Shown here: positions 1-12,295 of the stretch, piece by piece
Layout: the number at the start of each line of letters is the position of its first letter
Numbering within the stretch: position 1 is the first letter of the stretch
NCBI RefSeq assembly: GCF_002901705.1
Contig: NZ_PPPV01000016.1
Span: 60,922-124,921, forward strand
Origin: Staphylococcus lugdunensis
GTDB taxonomy: Bacteria; Bacillota; Bacilli; Staphylococcales; Staphylococcaceae
Direction of reading: 5' to 3'
Length of the DNA: 64,000 bases
Notes under the pieces: generated by a model
The model's database searches: none
Told to the model about the DNA's origin: nothing
Seen by the model: only the letters and a program-made list of their open reading frames with translations
Program-made: the position numbers and the translations under genes

Positions 1-301
1 TTATGCAATAAACTCTAAAGGCTATAAAATTGATGAAACAGAGTGGACTCAAGCGAATTACAGTAAAAAAATAGACTTTGTTACTTATTATTTTATGTAT
101 GTATTACAATCTTATCAAAATTATCATAAAACAATTAATAAGGATGATAAAGCTACCTTTTCTATTTCAAAACTAAATTTAGAAGACAGTGAATTTGAAA
201 ATTTCCAGTCCGATCTTAACTGTTTAATTAATAAATATTACAATGAAAAACAAAATACGAATAACAAAGAGCGAACCATTTCACTTGTTATTATTCCATA
301 A
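1..301 (+). CDS. C-terminal part of a probable winged-helix transcriptional regulator (cut by window edge)
   Basis: The reading frame is open from base 2 to the TAA at 299-301, so about 99 residues are visible and the true start lies before the window. No helix-turn-helix is in the visible part. What remains is a helical, charged segment ending in a short hydrophobic strand (TISLVIIP). The pattern (long helix, LNLEDSEFENFQSDLNCLI, then a final beta strand) resembles the C-terminal half of ArsR-like helix-turn-helix proteins whose effector domain ends the same way. That family assignment is by resemblance only. The internal ATG at 95 is not a likely start. Confidence 0.4.
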   Translation, partial: YAINSKGYKIDETEWTQANYSKKIDFVTYYFMYVLQSYQNYHKTINKDDKATFSISKLNLEDSEFENFQSDLNCLINKYYNEKQNTNNKERTISLVIIP

Positions 302-630
302 CCAATTTTGATTCACTTTACTAGCAAAAGTTAAAACTATTAATACTGTGGTTCATATGATTATTTCTTATGACTATATTGCCAAAATCAACATCGGCCA
401 CATTGACTGTAATAATATAATTTGATTTTCCTACTTTTGTAATAGGTATACGAACACATCATATATCTCTCTTTAAAAGACTGTTAGATGGAGTTTTAAA
501 ACGTCAAACAGTAGTTCCTCCAGAAATCTTTTTCGTAATAGTATAGTGTAATATGTTTTATATATACCTCTCAAGTTAATCCTAGAAAGATTGGTTAAAT
601 ATCAAGACACAATATACTGAATTTTTCCAC
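302..630. other. AT-rich intergenic stretch without a convincing gene
   Basis: No reading frame with a ribosome-binding site is visible. A roughly 45-codon open stretch on the minus strand (about 315-466) lacks a start with Shine-Dalgarno and is not counted. The region separates the left-edge regulator from the terminator of the rplM-rpsI operon. Confidence 0.5.
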
Positions 631-663
631 AAAAAACACCTCGACATAATATCGAGGTGTTTT
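631..663 (-). terminator. Intrinsic terminator of the rplM-rpsI operon
   Basis: A perfect 12-bp stem pairs 633-644 with 652-663 around a 7-nt loop. Read on the minus strand it is followed by a run of T (631-636 on the plus strand are A). It lies about 20 bases past the rpsI stop. Confidence 0.9.
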
Positions 664-681
664 GTATATTTCTTCCAACAA

Positions 682-1074
682 TTAACGTTTTGAGAATTGT
701 GGAGAACGACGTGCTTTTTTAAGACCTGGTTTTTTACGTTCTTTCATACGTGGGTCACGTGTTAATAATCCAGCACGTTTTAAAGAACCTCTGTATTCAG
801 GATCTGCTTCTAATAACGCACGTGCAATACCGTGACGAATTGCTTGAGCTTGTCCAGTGAAGCCACCACCATGTACATTAACTAAAACATTGTAGTTACC
901 TTTAGTTTCTGTTACATCAAATGGTTGGTTTAAGTCTAAAATCAATGATTCGAATGGTAAGTAGTCACGCACATCACGATCGTTAACTTTAATGTTACCT
1001 TCGCCTGGTACTAAACGTACACGTGCTACTGAGTTTTTACGACGGCCTGTACCTCTATATTCAACTTGTGCCAA
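682..1074 (-). CDS. rpsI: 30S ribosomal protein S9
   Basis: S9 is a component of the small-subunit head whose basic C-terminal tail reaches towards the P-site tRNA. The 130-residue protein has the family's [14 protein letters not shown] start and the basic end [12 protein letters not shown], with the terminal Lys-Arg intact. It follows rplM by 19 bases, the pairing conserved in Firmicutes, and is the last gene before the terminator. An AGGAGG-type ribosome-binding site lies in the gap. Length is normal for the family. Confidence 0.98.
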   Translation of the reverse strand: MAQVEYRGTGRRKNSVARVRLVPGEGNIKVNDRDVRDYLPFESLILDLNQPFDVTETKGNYNVLVNVHGGGFTGQAQAIRHGIARALLEADPEYRGSLKRAGLLTRDPRMKERKKPGLKKARRSPQFSKR

Positions 1075-1093
1075 TGTAATTTCCTCCTTCTAA

Positions 1094-1531
1094 TTAACCA
1101 CGTAACTCGTAGTTTTCTGGTTGTTGTGCAGCGTGTGGATGTTCAGCGCCACCATATACAAATAATTTTTTACCTTGTTTTTCGCCTAAACGTGAACTTG
1201 GTAACATACCTTTAATAGAATTTTCAAGTAAGCGTTCTGGATTATTACGTTTCAATTCTCCAGCAGTAACAGCTTTTAGTCCGCCTGGATGATTTGAGTG
1301 ACGGTAATAAATTTTATCTTGTTCTTTGTTACCAGTTAATTCGATTTTTGAAGCGTTGATGATGATTACGAAATCACCAGTATCAACGTGTGGTGTGTAA
1401 GTTGGTTTATTTTTACCGCGTAAGATAGATGCAACTTCTGATGATAAACGACCTAATGTTTGGCCTTCAGCATCAATTACATACCATTTGCGCTCAATGT
1501 TTGATTCATTTGCCATAAATGTTTGACGCAT
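1094..1531 (-). CDS. rplM: 50S ribosomal protein L13
   Basis: L13 is an early-assembling large-subunit protein. The 145-residue product carries the family core ([21 protein letters not shown], then the YRHSNHPGG and GMLP segments). The six extra residues before MANESN are read in staphylococcal L13, and a good ribosome-binding site (GGAGGA) precedes the chosen start. It is the first gene of a two-gene operon with rpsI and is preceded by a structured leader and promoter. L13 is known in Firmicutes to regulate its own operon through that leader. Confidence 0.97.
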   Translation of the reverse strand: MRQTFMANESNIERKWYVIDAEGQTLGRLSSEVASILRGKNKPTYTPHVDTGDFVIIINASKIELTGNKEQDKIYYRHSNHPGGLKAVTAGELKRNNPERLLENSIKGMLPSSRLGEKQGKKLFVYGGAEHPHAAQQPENYELRG

Positions 1532-1560
1532 AATAATTGTCCTCCTAAAAATAAATGCTG

Positions 1561-1620
1561 TGTCTAGATTGTAATCCTGTCTTCACATTCGAACCTATGA
1601 GATAAATCACAATCTGCTTT
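1561..1620 (-). ncRNA. L13-type ribosomal protein leader upstream of rplM
   Basis: On the minus strand a 7-bp perfect stem (1609-1615 with 1566-1572) closes a 36-nt internal region about 30-80 bases before the rplM start. Sequence blocks GTTCGAATGTGAAGACAGG and TTGTGAT resemble the L13 leader family of Firmicutes, an autoregulatory mRNA structure. A covariance-model search was not possible here, so the assignment rests on position, the closing stem and remembered sequence blocks. Confidence 0.6.
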
Positions 1621-1761
1621 CGATACTTAAATACTGTTACGATTTAAAAGCGTTAGTTTCATTTATTTTGTTAACTGTTCTTCTGCTTTGCTTATATATC
1701 TTGTAACACAATAAGTTTCCGGGGCTTATCATGGGGTGGATATAAAACAATACCGTTAATA

Positions 1762-1790
1762 ATCTTATAATTTTATAGGTGTTTTGTCAA
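1762..1790 (-). promoter_or_regulatory. Sigma-A promoter of rplM-rpsI
   Basis: The minus strand has TTGACA (1785-1790), a 17-base spacer and TAAGAT (1762-1767). The -35 is perfect and lies directly after the truA stop. Transcription would start about 220 bases before rplM, giving room for the leader RNA. Confidence 0.55.
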
Positions 1791-1796
1791 TCTAAT

Positions 1797-2600
1797 TTAG
1801 TCGTTTTGTAAAGATTTTTTACGATAAATTTTGATGTTTTGTCCAAAGTCATTAATTAGATCTTCAGGTGCTAAGTAGATTTTTTCAAGATAAAGGCCTT
1901 CTGCTGGTGCGGTAAATGGAACATTATCTCGATTTTTTTGTTCCAATAATGCTGTGACTTCTTCCGGGGAACGGTTCCCCTTTCCTACTTCAATGAGAAA
2001 AGCCATTAATACGCGGACCATATTATATAGAAACCCTGATCCTGTAACAATATAATCAAAACCATATGTCGTCATTTCAATTTCACTTTGATATAACGTT
2101 CTAACTTTACTTTCTACTTCTGTTTTTTGCGAACAAAATCCTGTAAAATCATGTGTCCCAATAAATTTTTGAGCAGCTTCATTCATACGTTCAATATTTA
2201 ATTGTTGTGGTACATAAGTCTTCAATCCACTTTCAAATGGATTCTTATGTTCAGCTTGATACACTTTATATCGGTAGCGTTTGCCAACACAATCATATCT
2301 ACAATGAAAATCCGAATCTACCTGTTTAACTTCTTTGACATAAATATCATCAGGCAAAGCACTGTTCATTGCATATTGCCATTGACTATCAGCAATCTTT
2401 AATTCGGTATCAAAATGGAAAAATTGTTCAAGCGCATGGACACCTCGATCGGTACGACTTGATGGATGTATACGAACATCATGTCGATGCATTCGTTTTA
2501 GTATCTTTTCAAATTGTTGCTGAACCGTACGACCTTGATTTTGAATTTGAAATCCTAAAAAATTGCTTCCTTGATAGCATATATTGACTAAAATACGCAA
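1797..2600 (-). CDS. truA: tRNA pseudouridine synthase A (positions 38-40)
   Basis: TruA converts uridines in the anticodon arm (38, 39, 40) to pseudouridine in the cytoplasm. The 267-residue protein has the catalytic aspartate in [11 protein letters not shown] (about residues 48-58) and the later HDFTGFC and [12 protein letters not shown] motifs of the family. Translation most likely begins at TTG (2598-2600), with AGGAGTG seven bases upstream; no in-frame ATG suits better. It starts four bases after ecfT, so it appears to be the last gene of the ecfA1-ecfA2-ecfT-truA transcript, an arrangement common in Firmicutes. Confidence 0.95.
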   Translation of the reverse strand: MRILVNICYQGSNFLGFQIQNQGRTVQQQFEKILKRMHRHDVRIHPSSRTDRGVHALEQFFHFDTELKIADSQWQYAMNSALPDDIYVKEVKQVDSDFHCRYDCVGKRYRYKVYQAEHKNPFESGLKTYVPQQLNIERMNEAAQKFIGTHDFTGFCSQKTEVESKVRTLYQSEIEMTTYGFDYIVTGSGFLYNMVRVLMAFLIEVGKGNRSPEEVTALLEQKNRDNVPFTAPAEGLYLEKIYLAPEDLINDFGQNIKIYRKKSLQND

Positions 2601-2604
2601 CGCA

Positions 2605-3411
2605 TTACACTCCTATCAATTTTAATACAAACATTAAACCTGCGATTGGAATCATTGCTAAAATCACAATTGTATCTTTTATCTGCCATTGTAACGTACG
2701 ATAGCTAGTACGTTGAACATTTGCATCATATCCTCGCACTTCCATAGCTATAGCCAAGTCTTCTGCACGTTGAAATGCAGAAACAAATAATGGAATCATC
2801 AAAGGGACAAAGGCTTTTATACGTGCAAATATCCCTCCCGAGCTTATTTCAGATCCTCTTGATTTTTGTGCTAATATAATTTTATCTAATTCATCCATTA
2901 GTGTTGGAATAAAACGTAAAGCAATAGACATTATCATACTGAGTTGATGTACGGGTACCTTAATCCATTTCAGCGGATACATCAATTTTTCAAAGGCATC
3001 TGTTAAATCAATCGGACTTGTAGATAAGGTCATAATTGTTGCTATCACTACAATAAGAATTAATCTTAGAGAAATAAAAATCCCTTCCAAAACACCCGCA
3101 CTTTCAATAGTAAACGCACCTATTTGAATCAGTACAAAGCCACCTTTTGTAAACAGTATATGCATCACAAAAGTAAAAATCAGAAAGATAAATATGGGTG
3201 TCAGTCCTTTTAATAAAAACCAAAGTTTTATTTTTGCACATATCATAATAGCTAAAATAATAAGTAACAACCATGCAAACGTAGTAAACGAGTGAGCAAA
3301 GAATATCGTAATAATAAATAAAAAGACAAAGATTAATTTAGCTCGTGGATCTAATTCGTGTATCAATGATTGTGTAGGTAGATAGCGACCAATAATCAAT
3401 TTATTTTTCAT
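2605..3411 (-). CDS. ecfT: Energy-coupling factor transporter transmembrane protein EcfT
   Basis: EcfT is the membrane scaffold of group II ECF vitamin transporters, joining the ATPases EcfA1/EcfA2 to interchangeable substrate-binding S-components. The 268-residue protein has several hydrophobic segments and two Arg-Gly coupling motifs (QKSRGSE and MEVRGYD) in the cytoplasmic region near residues 185-235. I start it at ATG 3409-3411, which overlaps the ecfA2 stop as ATGA and has AAGGAG 11 bases upstream; the GTG four codons earlier lies inside that ribosome-binding site. BioY, encoded at 45285-45830, is one likely partner. Confidence 0.93.
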   Translation of the reverse strand: MKNKLIIGRYLPTQSLIHELDPRAKLIFVFLFIITIFFAHSFTTFAWLLLIILAIMICAKIKLWFLLKGLTPIFIFLIFTFVMHILFTKGGFVLIQIGAFTIESAGVLEGIFISLRLILIVVIATIMTLSTSPIDLTDAFEKLMYPLKWIKVPVHQLSMIMSIALRFIPTLMDELDKIILAQKSRGSEISSGGIFARIKAFVPLMIPLFVSAFQRAEDLAIAMEVRGYDANVQRTSYRTLQWQIKDTIVILAMIPIAGLMFVLKLIGV

Positions 3412-4265
3412 TTTTGCCGCCACTCCTTATACATTTGAACGAATTCCTCATTTGTAAGTGCCAAATGAGGGAACTTTATTTGATGTTTATCCTCAATATC
3501 TTTTTGTAGTTTAACAATATCGGGTAAGGCAATATGCCAATTTGTTATATACTTATCTTTAGCAAACAAATCACGCGGTGTACACACATCAACGATTTGT
3601 CCTTCTTTCATAATTACAGTTTGATCTGCATAGCACGCAACATCATTCATATCATGCGTCACCAAAATGATAGTCTTATTATCTTCAAGTTGAAACTTTT
3701 TAAGTAGTGTCATAATTTGAAATCTACTTTGAGGATCCAATCCTGCAGTAGGTTCATCTAAAATAATTACATCGGGATTCATTGCTAAAATAGATACGAT
3801 GGCAATCTTACGCATTTGTCCTCCTGACATTTGGAAGGGGGATAAAGACATAATGTTTCTTGGAAAACCTAATTGCATTAATAAATCAAAGGCATCACTT
3901 TTAACTTGTTCTATATCCATACCAAAATTTTTCGGACCAAAGATAATTTCACGTTCCACTGTATCTTCAAATAATTGTGTTTCTGGAATTTGGAAAACCA
4001 TACCGACTGTTTTACGAATAGTTCTTATATGTTTATCTTTGGTTTTATGATGAATCGTAATGTCACCAACAGAAAGGCTTCCTGTTGTAGGTTTGATAAG
4101 GCCATTAATATGTTGAATAAGTGTTGACTTACCGCTTCCCGTTTGTCCTATGAGTGCATAATAGACACCTTGTTCTAAAGCCAAATGAATGTGACTCACT
4201 GCTTCTTTTTCATAAGGTGTCCCCTTTTGATAAATATATGTGACATCATTAAAGGTAATACTCAT
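3408..4265 (-). CDS. ecfA2: ECF transporter ATP-binding protein EcfA2
   Basis: One of two ATPases that power the shared ECF module. The 285-residue protein shows Walker A (GQTGSGKST), a Q-loop segment, the signature MSGGQMRK, Walker [13 protein letters not shown] and the switch histidine in VTHDM. The C-terminal extension of about 60 residues is usual for EcfA subunits. It overlaps ecfA1 and ecfT by four bases each (ATGA), indicating translational coupling and balanced expression of the complex. Confidence 0.94.
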   Translation of the reverse strand: MSITFNDVTYIYQKGTPYEKEAVSHIHLALEQGVYYALIGQTGSGKSTLIQHINGLIKPTTGSLSVGDITIHHKTKDKHIRTIRKTVGMVFQIPETQLFEDTVEREIIFGPKNFGMDIEQVKSDAFDLLMQLGFPRNIMSLSPFQMSGGQMRKIAIVSILAMNPDVIILDEPTAGLDPQSRFQIMTLLKKFQLEDNKTIILVTHDMNDVACYADQTVIMKEGQIVDVCTPRDLFAKDKYITNWHIALPDIVKLQKDIEDKHQIKFPHLALTNEEFVQMYKEWRQK

Positions 4266-5071
4266 AGTTTGTCCACTAACCCTTCATAAGTAATATAACG
4301 ATTACTAACTTCTAATTGTTGTGCAATTTTCATTACAAATGGTAAGTCTAAACCAATATCTAATAAACCGTGTTGTGACGAAAAAATGGTCTCAGGTATT
4401 CCAGCCTGGTAAACCGTTCCTTTATTCATCACAATCACATAGTCACTATCCATTGCTTCAGTCAAATCATGTGTAATAGAAATAATTGTAATATTTTTTT
4501 CTTGTTGGACACGTTTCACTAACTCAAATAAATCTTCTCGTGCTTTAGGATCTAACATAGAATCAGCCTCATCTAAAATAATCACTGAAGGCCCTAATGC
4601 TAGTACACCAGCGATAGCAACGCGTTGTTTTTGACCACCAGATAATGATTGTGGCTCACTATCTGCATAATCTAACATATTAACATGAGAAAGCACCTGT
4701 TTAACTATGCGATGCATATTATCATGAGGTACTGAATGATTTTCTAAGCCAAAAGCAACATCGTATTTGACAATTGACCCAACAAATTGGTTTTCTGGGT
4801 TTTGCAATACGATACCAATATGTTTACGAATATCTTGTAAATTTTGTGCATTGATAAGGTGATTATTATAAAAAATTTGTCCTTCATTTGCTTGCTCGAT
4901 ACCTACCATCAATTTTGCAAGCGTTGATTTCCCTGAACCATTATGACCGACAATTGTCGTCCATTTACCTTTTGGTATATTAAAAGAAACATGATCTAAA
5001 GTAAATGCAGTATCGCTTTGATATTGAAATGACACATCTTTAAATTTAATTATATTTTCTTCCATAGCCAT
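4262..5071 (-). CDS. ecfA1: ECF transporter ATP-binding protein EcfA1
   Basis: This is the second ATPase of the ECF core and the first gene of the ecfA1-ecfA2-ecfT-truA group. The 269 residues include Walker [10 protein letters not shown], signature LSGGQKQR, Walker [13 protein letters not shown] and the ITHD switch. A ribosome-binding site (AAGGATG) precedes the ATG at 5071. An in-frame ATG two codons later is an alternative start. The heterodimer with EcfA2 is inferred from family knowledge and from the overlapping genes. Confidence 0.94.
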   Translation of the reverse strand: MAMEENIIKFKDVSFQYQSDTAFTLDHVSFNIPKGKWTTIVGHNGSGKSTLAKLMVGIEQANEGQIFYNNHLINAQNLQDIRKHIGIVLQNPENQFVGSIVKYDVAFGLENHSVPHDNMHRIVKQVLSHVNMLDYADSEPQSLSGGQKQRVAIAGVLALGPSVIILDEADSMLDPKAREDLFELVKRVQQEKNITIISITHDLTEAMDSDYVIVMNKGTVYQAGIPETIFSSQHGLLDIGLDLPFVMKIAQQLEVSNRYITYEGLVDKL

Positions 5072-5218
5072 TGTCAGTCATCCTTATCAAAATTTATGTA
5101 TTCTATCATATTTTACATGAAATCATATCATCTGTATATTGTCCACATTTTATCAAATATACTGTCTATTTTCTATGCACGTTACTACACAACATCCACT
5201 TCAAATAGGATACAAATT

Positions 5219-5247
5219 AAAAAGCCATAGTCAATTAAACTACAGCT
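5219..5247 (-). terminator. Second terminator-like hairpin downstream of rplQ
   Basis: A 9-bp stem with two G-U pairs (5223-5231 with 5239-5247) and a 7-nt loop is followed on the minus strand by five T (5219-5223). It lies about 180 bases past the rplQ stop, just after the hairpin at 5253-5318. Confidence 0.6.
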
Positions 5248-5252
5248 AAATG

Positions 5253-5318
5253 AAAAAAGCGCGCACCCCATCATGTTTATTGAGTTCACGCTTTAAATGA
5301 TTATTAAGTTGATGGGGT
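5253..5318 (-). terminator. Long-loop terminator at the end of the ribosomal superoperon
   Basis: A perfect 9-bp stem (5265-5273 with 5310-5318) encloses a 36-nt loop, then GCGC and six T on the minus strand (5253-5258 are A). It lies 110-175 bases beyond rplQ and probably ends the spc-alpha transcript. The loop is unusually long for a simple terminator. Confidence 0.6.
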
Positions 5319-5428
5319 ACTCTGAGCTAGACAATATTTGTATGTGGCAAACATTATCGTTGCACTCATTTGCTTTATATATAAGTTCTAAGTGTATTTA
5401 TTCAGTGATATATTGTGACATTTCACAA

Positions 5429-5797
5429 TTATACTAATTCAATAATTACTGATTCAGCACCGTCTCCACGACGAGGGCCTACTTTAAGGATACGAGTGTA
5501 ACCACCTTGACGTTCTGTATAACGGTCTGCGATTTCACCAAATAGTTTTTGAAGTGCAGTTTGTGTTGTCTCATCTTCATTTAAGATGTCAACATTACGT
5601 AATGTTTTAGCTGCATTACGACGAGAAGCTAAATCGCCTTTTTTTCCTAAAGTGATTAATTTCTCAACAATACTACGAACTTCTTTTGCACGTGCTTCTG
5701 TTGTTTCGATACGTTCACTTACAATAAGTGACGTTGCTAAATCACGTAACATTGCTTTACGTTGGTCAGAAGTACGACCTAATTTTCTGTAACCCAT
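5429..5797 (-). CDS. rplQ: 50S ribosomal protein L17
   Basis: L17 is a large-subunit protein near the exit-tunnel side. The product is 122 residues, the short bacterial form, starting [20 protein letters not shown] as in the family. It follows rpoA by 16 bases, the standard end of the alpha operon, with GGAGG at the expected distance. It is the last coding gene of the superoperon before the terminators. Confidence 0.98.
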   Translation of the reverse strand: MGYRKLGRTSDQRKAMLRDLATSLIVSERIETTEARAKEVRSIVEKLITLGKKGDLASRRNAAKTLRNVDILNEDETTQTALQKLFGEIADRYTERQGGYTRILKVGPRRGDGAESVIIELV

Positions 5798-5813
5798 GAG
5801 TTAACCTCCTTTA

Positions 5814-6758
5814 TCAATCTTCTTTTCTTAAACCTAAACCTAAATCTTCTAATTTGTATTTAACTTCTTCAAGAGATTTACGACCTAAATTACGCACTTT
5901 CATCATATCAGCTTCTGATTTATCAGCTAACTCTTGTACAGAATTGATTCCTGCGCGTTTTAAACAGTTATATGAACGTACAGATAAGTCTAATTCTTCA
6001 ATAGACATTTCTAATACTTTTTCTTTTTGGTCTTCTTCTTTTTCAATCATAATTTCAGCATTTTGAGCTTCATCAGTAAGACCTACAAAGATATTTAAGT
6101 GCTCAGTCATTATTTTAGCAGCTAATGATACTGATTCTTGTGGCGTGATTGAACCATTTGTCCAAACATCCAATGTTAATTTATCAAAATCACTACTTTG
6201 ACCTACACGTGTATTTTCAACTGTATAGTTTACACGTTCTACAGGTGAATAAAGTGAATCAACAGGAATTACTCCAATTGGTAAATCACTAGTGTTGTTT
6301 TGTTCTGCTAATGCGTAACCTCTACCCTTATTAGCAACAAGACGAATTTTAAGATGTCCACCTTTAGACACGGTTGCGATTTTAAGCTCTGGGTTTAAAA
6401 TCTCAACATCACTATCATGTGTGATATCACTTGCAGTTACTTCGCCTTCATCTCGTACATCAATTTCTAACGTTTTATCCTCTTCAGAATAGATTTTTAA
6501 TGCTAGTTTTTTGATGTTCATGATAATTGTAGATACATCTTCCACTACATTATCTATTGCTGAAAACTCGTGTAATACGCCTTCAATCTCGATGTATTTA
6601 ACGGCTGCACCTGGTAATGAAGATAGTAGGATACGACGTAAGGAGTTTCCTAGTGTAGTACCGTAGCCACGTTCTAGTGGTTCAACAACGAACTTACCGA
6701 ATTTAGCATCATCACTAATTTCAATTGTCTCAATTCTAGGTTTTTCGATTTCTATCAT
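5814..6758 (-). CDS. rpoA: DNA-directed RNA polymerase alpha subunit
   Basis: Alpha dimerises to start assembly of core RNA polymerase and contacts promoter UP elements and activators. The 314 residues split into the N-terminal assembly domain (about 1-230, with [20 protein letters not shown]) and the C-terminal DNA-binding domain (about 245-310, with [13 protein letters not shown] and [11 protein letters not shown]), joined by an acidic linker rich in Glu. It lies between rpsK (87-base gap) and rplQ. Confidence 0.98.
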   Translation of the reverse strand: MIEIEKPRIETIEISDDAKFGKFVVEPLERGYGTTLGNSLRRILLSSLPGAAVKYIEIEGVLHEFSAIDNVVEDVSTIIMNIKKLALKIYSEEDKTLEIDVRDEGEVTASDITHDSDVEILNPELKIATVSKGGHLKIRLVANKGRGYALAEQNNTSDLPIGVIPVDSLYSPVERVNYTVENTRVGQSSDFDKLTLDVWTNGSITPQESVSLAAKIMTEHLNIFVGLTDEAQNAEIMIEKEEDQKEKVLEMSIEELDLSVRSYNCLKRAGINSVQELADKSEADMMKVRNLGRKSLEEVKYKLEDLGLGLRKED

Positions 6759-6845
6759 TTACAAATATCCTCCTTAAATACGTCGACTTTAATTTCAAAC
6801 TGTTTTGCTAAGTGATCAGTGACCTGTAACAATAACAATCAAGAA

Positions 6846-7235
6846 TTAGACGCGACGACGTTTTGGTGGACGACAACCATTATGTGGTACTGGAGTAACG
6901 TCTCTGATTGCTGTTACTTCTAAACCAGCAGATTGTAATGCACGGATAGCTGATTCACGACCTGGGCCAGGACCTTTAACTGTTACTTCTACAGTTTTTA
7001 AACCGTGTTCCATTGCAGATTTTGATGCAGTTTCTGAAGCCATTTGTGCTGCAAAAGGTGTAGATTTTTTAGAACCTTTAAAACCTAATGCACCAGCTGA
7101 TGACCATGATAATGCATTACCAAATTCATCTGTGATAGTTACAATAGTATTGTTGAATGTTGAACGGATATGCGCAACACCGTTTTCAATATTCTTTTTA
7201 ACTCTACGTTTACGAGATACTTGTTTACGTGCCAT
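6846..7235 (-). CDS. rpsK: 30S ribosomal protein S11
   Basis: S11 is on the small-subunit platform near the mRNA exit. The product is 129 residues with [28 protein letters not shown] and the conserved end [10 protein letters not shown]. It is 22 bases after rpsM, with a strong GGAGG ribosome-binding site in the gap. Length and order are as expected for the alpha operon. Confidence 0.98.
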
Positions 7236-7257
7236 TTATTTTTGCCTCCTTTACCTA

Positions 7258-7623
7258 TTATTTTTTCTTGTTAGCTACAGTTTTCACTGGGCCTTTACGC
7301 GTACGAGCGTTATTTTTAGTTTTTTGACCGCGAACTGGTAATCCACGACGGTGACGGATACCACGGTATGATGAAATTTCCATTAAACGTTTAATGTTTA
7401 AATTTTGTTCACGACGTAGGTCACCTTCAACTTTAAAGCTATCAACAACCTCACGGATACGACCTAATTCATCATCTGTTAAATCTTTTACACGTGTATC
7501 AGCTGAAACATTTGCTTGTTCAACAATTTTTTGAGCTGTTGATGTACCGATACCGTATATATAAGTTAAAGAAATTACAACGCGTTTTTCACGTGGAATA
7601 TCTACTCCTGCAATACGTGCCAT
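7258..7623 (-). CDS. rpsM: 30S ribosomal protein S13
   Basis: S13 sits in the small-subunit head and forms bridges to the large subunit. The 121 residues show the family N-terminus ([15 protein letters not shown]), the helix-two-turn-helix with [10 protein letters not shown], and the basic tail ending VANKKK. It follows rpmJ by 23 bases. Confidence 0.98.
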   Translation of the reverse strand: MARIAGVDIPREKRVVISLTYIYGIGTSTAQKIVEQANVSADTRVKDLTDDELGRIREVVDSFKVEGDLRREQNLNIKRLMEISSYRGIRHRRGLPVRGQKTKNNARTRKGPVKTVANKKK

Positions 7624-7646
7624 ATAAATTTACACCTCTCTTTTAA

Positions 7647-7772
<126 letters not shown>

Positions 7773-7791
7773 CTATATTATGGAGTGACGA

Positions 7792-8010
7792 TTATTTATA
7801 ACGATACGTAATTCTACCGCGTGACAAATCATACGGAGACATTTCTACTGTTACTTTGTCGCCAGGAAGAATTCGAATATAATTCATTCTGATTTTACCA
7901 CTTACATGTGCTAAAATCTCATGACCATTTTCTAATTCTACTTTAAACATAGCATTTGGTAAAGTATCAAGTACTGTACCTTCTAATTCAATTACATCTT
8001 GTTTCGCCAT
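7792..8010 (-). CDS. infA: Translation initiation factor IF-1
   Basis: IF-1 occupies the ribosomal A site during initiation. The 72-residue OB-fold protein has the family sequence [29 protein letters not shown] and the basic end GRITYRYK. It begins 193 bases after adk, the widest internal gap in the superoperon. A TATAAT at about 8119-8124 on the minus strand could be the -10 of an internal promoter, but no good -35 accompanies it. Confidence 0.97.
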   Translation of the reverse strand: MAKQDVIELEGTVLDTLPNAMFKVELENGHEILAHVSGKIRMNYIRILPGDKVTVEMSPYDLSRGRITYRYK

Positions 8011-8203
8011 TGATTACTTCCCCCTTTTTGCAATAGTAAGGTAATCGTCAATAGACAACTTTAACGATACGAATCTATTTCAGTGACTAGTTAGAATAAC
8101 TTCAACAAAAGTGCGGGAATTATATCGTCTTATGTCACTCAACTTATTAATCATAGATTAAACCTAAATAAAATCACCATTTAATAGACCGTATAAAGTT
8201 GAT

Positions 8204-10163
<1,960 letters not shown>

Positions 10164-10164
<1 letters not shown>

Positions 10165-10604
10165 TAGATCACCTCGTGTGCTCCACCTTTTGCATCAATA
10201 GCATCTGCTGCTGAAGCTGAAAATTTATGAGCTTTCACTGTTAATTTTTTCTCAAGTGAACCATTACCTAGTACTTTAATACCAGATTTTTCATTCTTCA
10301 CAACACCAGTTTCAACTAATAAAGCTGGAGTTACTTCAGTACCATCTTCAAATTTATTAAGTTGGTCTAAGTTAACAATAGCATATTCCTTACGGTTAAT
10401 GTTAGTAAAACCACGTTTAGGTAAACGACGGAATAAAGGCAATTGTCCACCTTCAAAACCTGGTCTTACGCCACCACCTGAACGTGCTTTTTGACCTTTT
10501 TGACCGCGACCACTTGTTTTACCGTTACCAGTTGCAGCACCACGTCCAACACGATTGCGTTCTTTACGTGATCCTTCAGCTGCTTTTAACTCATGTAATT
10601 TCAT
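10164..10604 (-). CDS. rplO: 50S ribosomal protein L15
   Basis: L15 is a late-assembling large-subunit protein. The 146 residues include the glycine/arginine-rich N-terminal extension ([20 protein letters not shown]) that threads into rRNA, then [17 protein letters not shown]. It ends overlapping secY by one base and follows rpmD by 19. Confidence 0.98.
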
Positions 10605-10623
10605 TCTCTCGGCACCTCCTTAT

Positions 10624-10803
10624 TTATTTTTCTTCTACTGATAATAAATGTTTTACTTTGTTGATTTGCCCACGAATTGCAGGGTTGTCTTCAACAACTA
10701 CTGAACTGTTTGTCTTTTTAAGACCCAATGCTTCAACAGTTTTACGTTGTGTTTCAGGACGACCAATAACACTACGCGTGAGGGTAATTTGTAATTTAGC
10801 CAT
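10624..10803 (-). CDS. rpmD: 50S ribosomal protein L30
   Basis: The frame from ATG 10801-10803 to TAA 10624-10626 encodes 59 residues beginning [20 protein letters not shown] and ending HLLSVEEK, the standard bacterial L30. GGAGG lies upstream of the start. It sits 16 bases after rpsE and 19 before rplO, as in other Firmicutes. Confidence 0.97.
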   Translation of the reverse strand: MAKLQITLTRSVIGRPETQRKTVEALGLKKTNSSVVVEDNPAIRGQINKVKHLLSVEEK

Positions 10804-10819
10804 TATTTATTTTCCCTCC

Positions 10820-11320
10820 TTAATTGTATAATTCTTCTACTGTTTTGCCACGTAATTTCGCAACATCTTCAGCATTTTTAAGGTTTTGTAAACCATTGAT
10901 TGTTGCACGAACCATATTGATTGGTGTGTTTGAACCTAATGATTTACTTAAGATATCAGTAATACCTGCTAATTCTAATACCGCACGAACTGGACCACCA
11001 GCGATAACACCAGTACCAGGTGCAGCAGGTTTCATGAATACGCTACCTGAGCCATAACGACCAGTGATAGTATGAGGAGTTGTTCCTTCTACACGTGGAA
11101 CGACTACTAAATCTTTTTTAGCTGCTTCTACAGCTTTTTTGATAGCTTCAGGTACTTCTTGTGCTTTACCAGTACCGAAACCTACACGACCTTTTTTGTC
11201 TCCTACTACTACTAATGCAGTGAAACGGAAACGACGTCCACCTTTAACAACTTTCGCAACACGGTTGATTGTTACAACGCGTTCTTCAAATTCTTTCGCT
11301 TCTTCTTCTCTACGAGCCAT
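10820..11320 (-). CDS. rpsE: 30S ribosomal protein S5
   Basis: S5 helps maintain decoding accuracy at the mRNA entry side; changes in its loop near residues 20-30 are known to affect spectinomycin response. The 166 residues show [32 protein letters not shown] and [17 protein letters not shown]. The loop looks wild type. The gene is 20 bases after rplR. Confidence 0.98.
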   Translation of the reverse strand: MARREEEAKEFEERVVTINRVAKVVKGGRRFRFTALVVVGDKKGRVGFGTGKAQEVPEAIKKAVEAAKKDLVVVPRVEGTTPHTITGRYGSGSVFMKPAAPGTGVIAGGPVRAVLELAGITDILSKSLGSNTPINMVRATINGLQNLKNAEDVAKLRGKTVEELYN

Positions 11321-11340
11321 GTAATTGTCCCTCCTTTAAA

Positions 11341-11703
11341 TTAAAATTCTAATCCGCTTTCTCTTGCAGCATCTGCTAATGCTTTTACACGACCATGGTA
11401 TAGGTAACCTCCGCGGTCAAATACAATAGCTTTAATGCCTTTGTCATTGGCTTTCTTAGCAATTGCTTCACCAACTTTTGTAGCTAAATCTACTTTAGAA
11501 GTTGAGTCACTAGCAATATCTTTATCTTTAGATGATGCTTGTACGATTGTTTCGCCTTTTACATCATCAATAATTTGTGCGTAAATATGTTTATTTGAAC
11601 GATAAACATTCAAACGAGGTTTTTCAGCTGTACCAGATAAGCTAGTACGAACACGTGCATGTCTTTTTAAACGCACTTTATTTTTATCAATTTTACTGAT
11701 CAT
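11341..11703 (-). CDS. rplR: 50S ribosomal protein L18
   Basis: L18 binds 5S rRNA in the central protuberance. The 120 residues end in the family pattern [20 protein letters not shown] then REGLEF-like REGSLEF variant ARESGLEF. The basic N-terminus [15 protein letters not shown] binds rRNA. The gene is 31 bases after rplF. Confidence 0.97.
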   Translation of the reverse strand: MISKIDKNKVRLKRHARVRTSLSGTAEKPRLNVYRSNKHIYAQIIDDVKGETIVQASSKDKDIASDSTSKVDLATKVGEAIAKKANDKGIKAIVFDRGGYLYHGRVKALADAARESGLEF

Positions 11704-11734
11704 TGTTATACTCCTTTCTTTCGAGAGTTATCTA

Positions 11735-12271
11735 TTATTTACCAGTTTTACCTTCTTTACGGCGAACGTATTCACCTTGGTAACGAATTCCTTTACCTTT
11801 ATAAGGTTCTGGAGGTCTTACTGCGCGAATGTTAGAAGCAATTGCTCCAACTTGCTCTTTAGATACGCCAGATACTTTGATTGTAGTATTCTTTTCAACA
11901 GCAAATGTGATACCATTTTCTGCTTTAATTTCTACAGGGTGAGAATATCCCACATTTAATACTAAATTAGTTCCTTGCATTTGAGCACGGTAACCAACAC
12001 CAACAAGTTCAAGCGTTTTTTCATAACCTTGTGATACACCTTGCACCATGTTGTTTAATAAAGCACGAGTAGTACCATGAACTGTACGATCATCTTTAGA
12101 ATCTGATGGTCTTACTACTTCGATAGTGTTTTCTTCTTGTTTAAAAGACATTTTTTCATCAAAAGTTCTTGATAATTCCCCTTTTGGACCTTTAACAGTT
12201 GCAGTATGACCATCAAATGTAACTGTTACGTCTGTAGGAATATTAATAATTTTCTTACCAACACGACTCAT
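11735..12271 (-). CDS. rplF: 50S ribosomal protein L6
   Basis: L6 lies near the sarcin-ricin loop and factor-binding site. The 178 residues have two related alpha/beta domains and the conserved C-terminal [20 protein letters not shown]. It follows rpsH by 24 bases. Confidence 0.98.
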   Translation of the reverse strand: MSRVGKKIINIPTDVTVTFDGHTATVKGPKGELSRTFDEKMSFKQEENTIEVVRPSDSKDDRTVHGTTRALLNNMVQGVSQGYEKTLELVGVGYRAQMQGTNLVLNVGYSHPVEIKAENGITFAVEKNTTIKVSGVSKEQVGAIASNIRAVRPPEPYKGKGIRYQGEYVRRKEGKTGK

Positions 12272-12295
12272 GTTAGGGCACCTCCTTATTTATTA

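Noticed and set aside
315..466. Minus-strand open frame of about 45 codons in the 302-630 gap
   Set aside because: No start with a ribosome-binding site and no recognisable motif; it begins right after a stop and looks like chance or remnant sequence.
8119..8124. Internal promoter before infA
   Set aside because: A TATAAT is present, but no -35 at 16-18 bases matches; not listed as a feature.
10484..10831. 115-codon plus-strand frame
   Set aside because: It is antisense to rplO, rpmD and rpsE, all of which are certain; a shadow frame.
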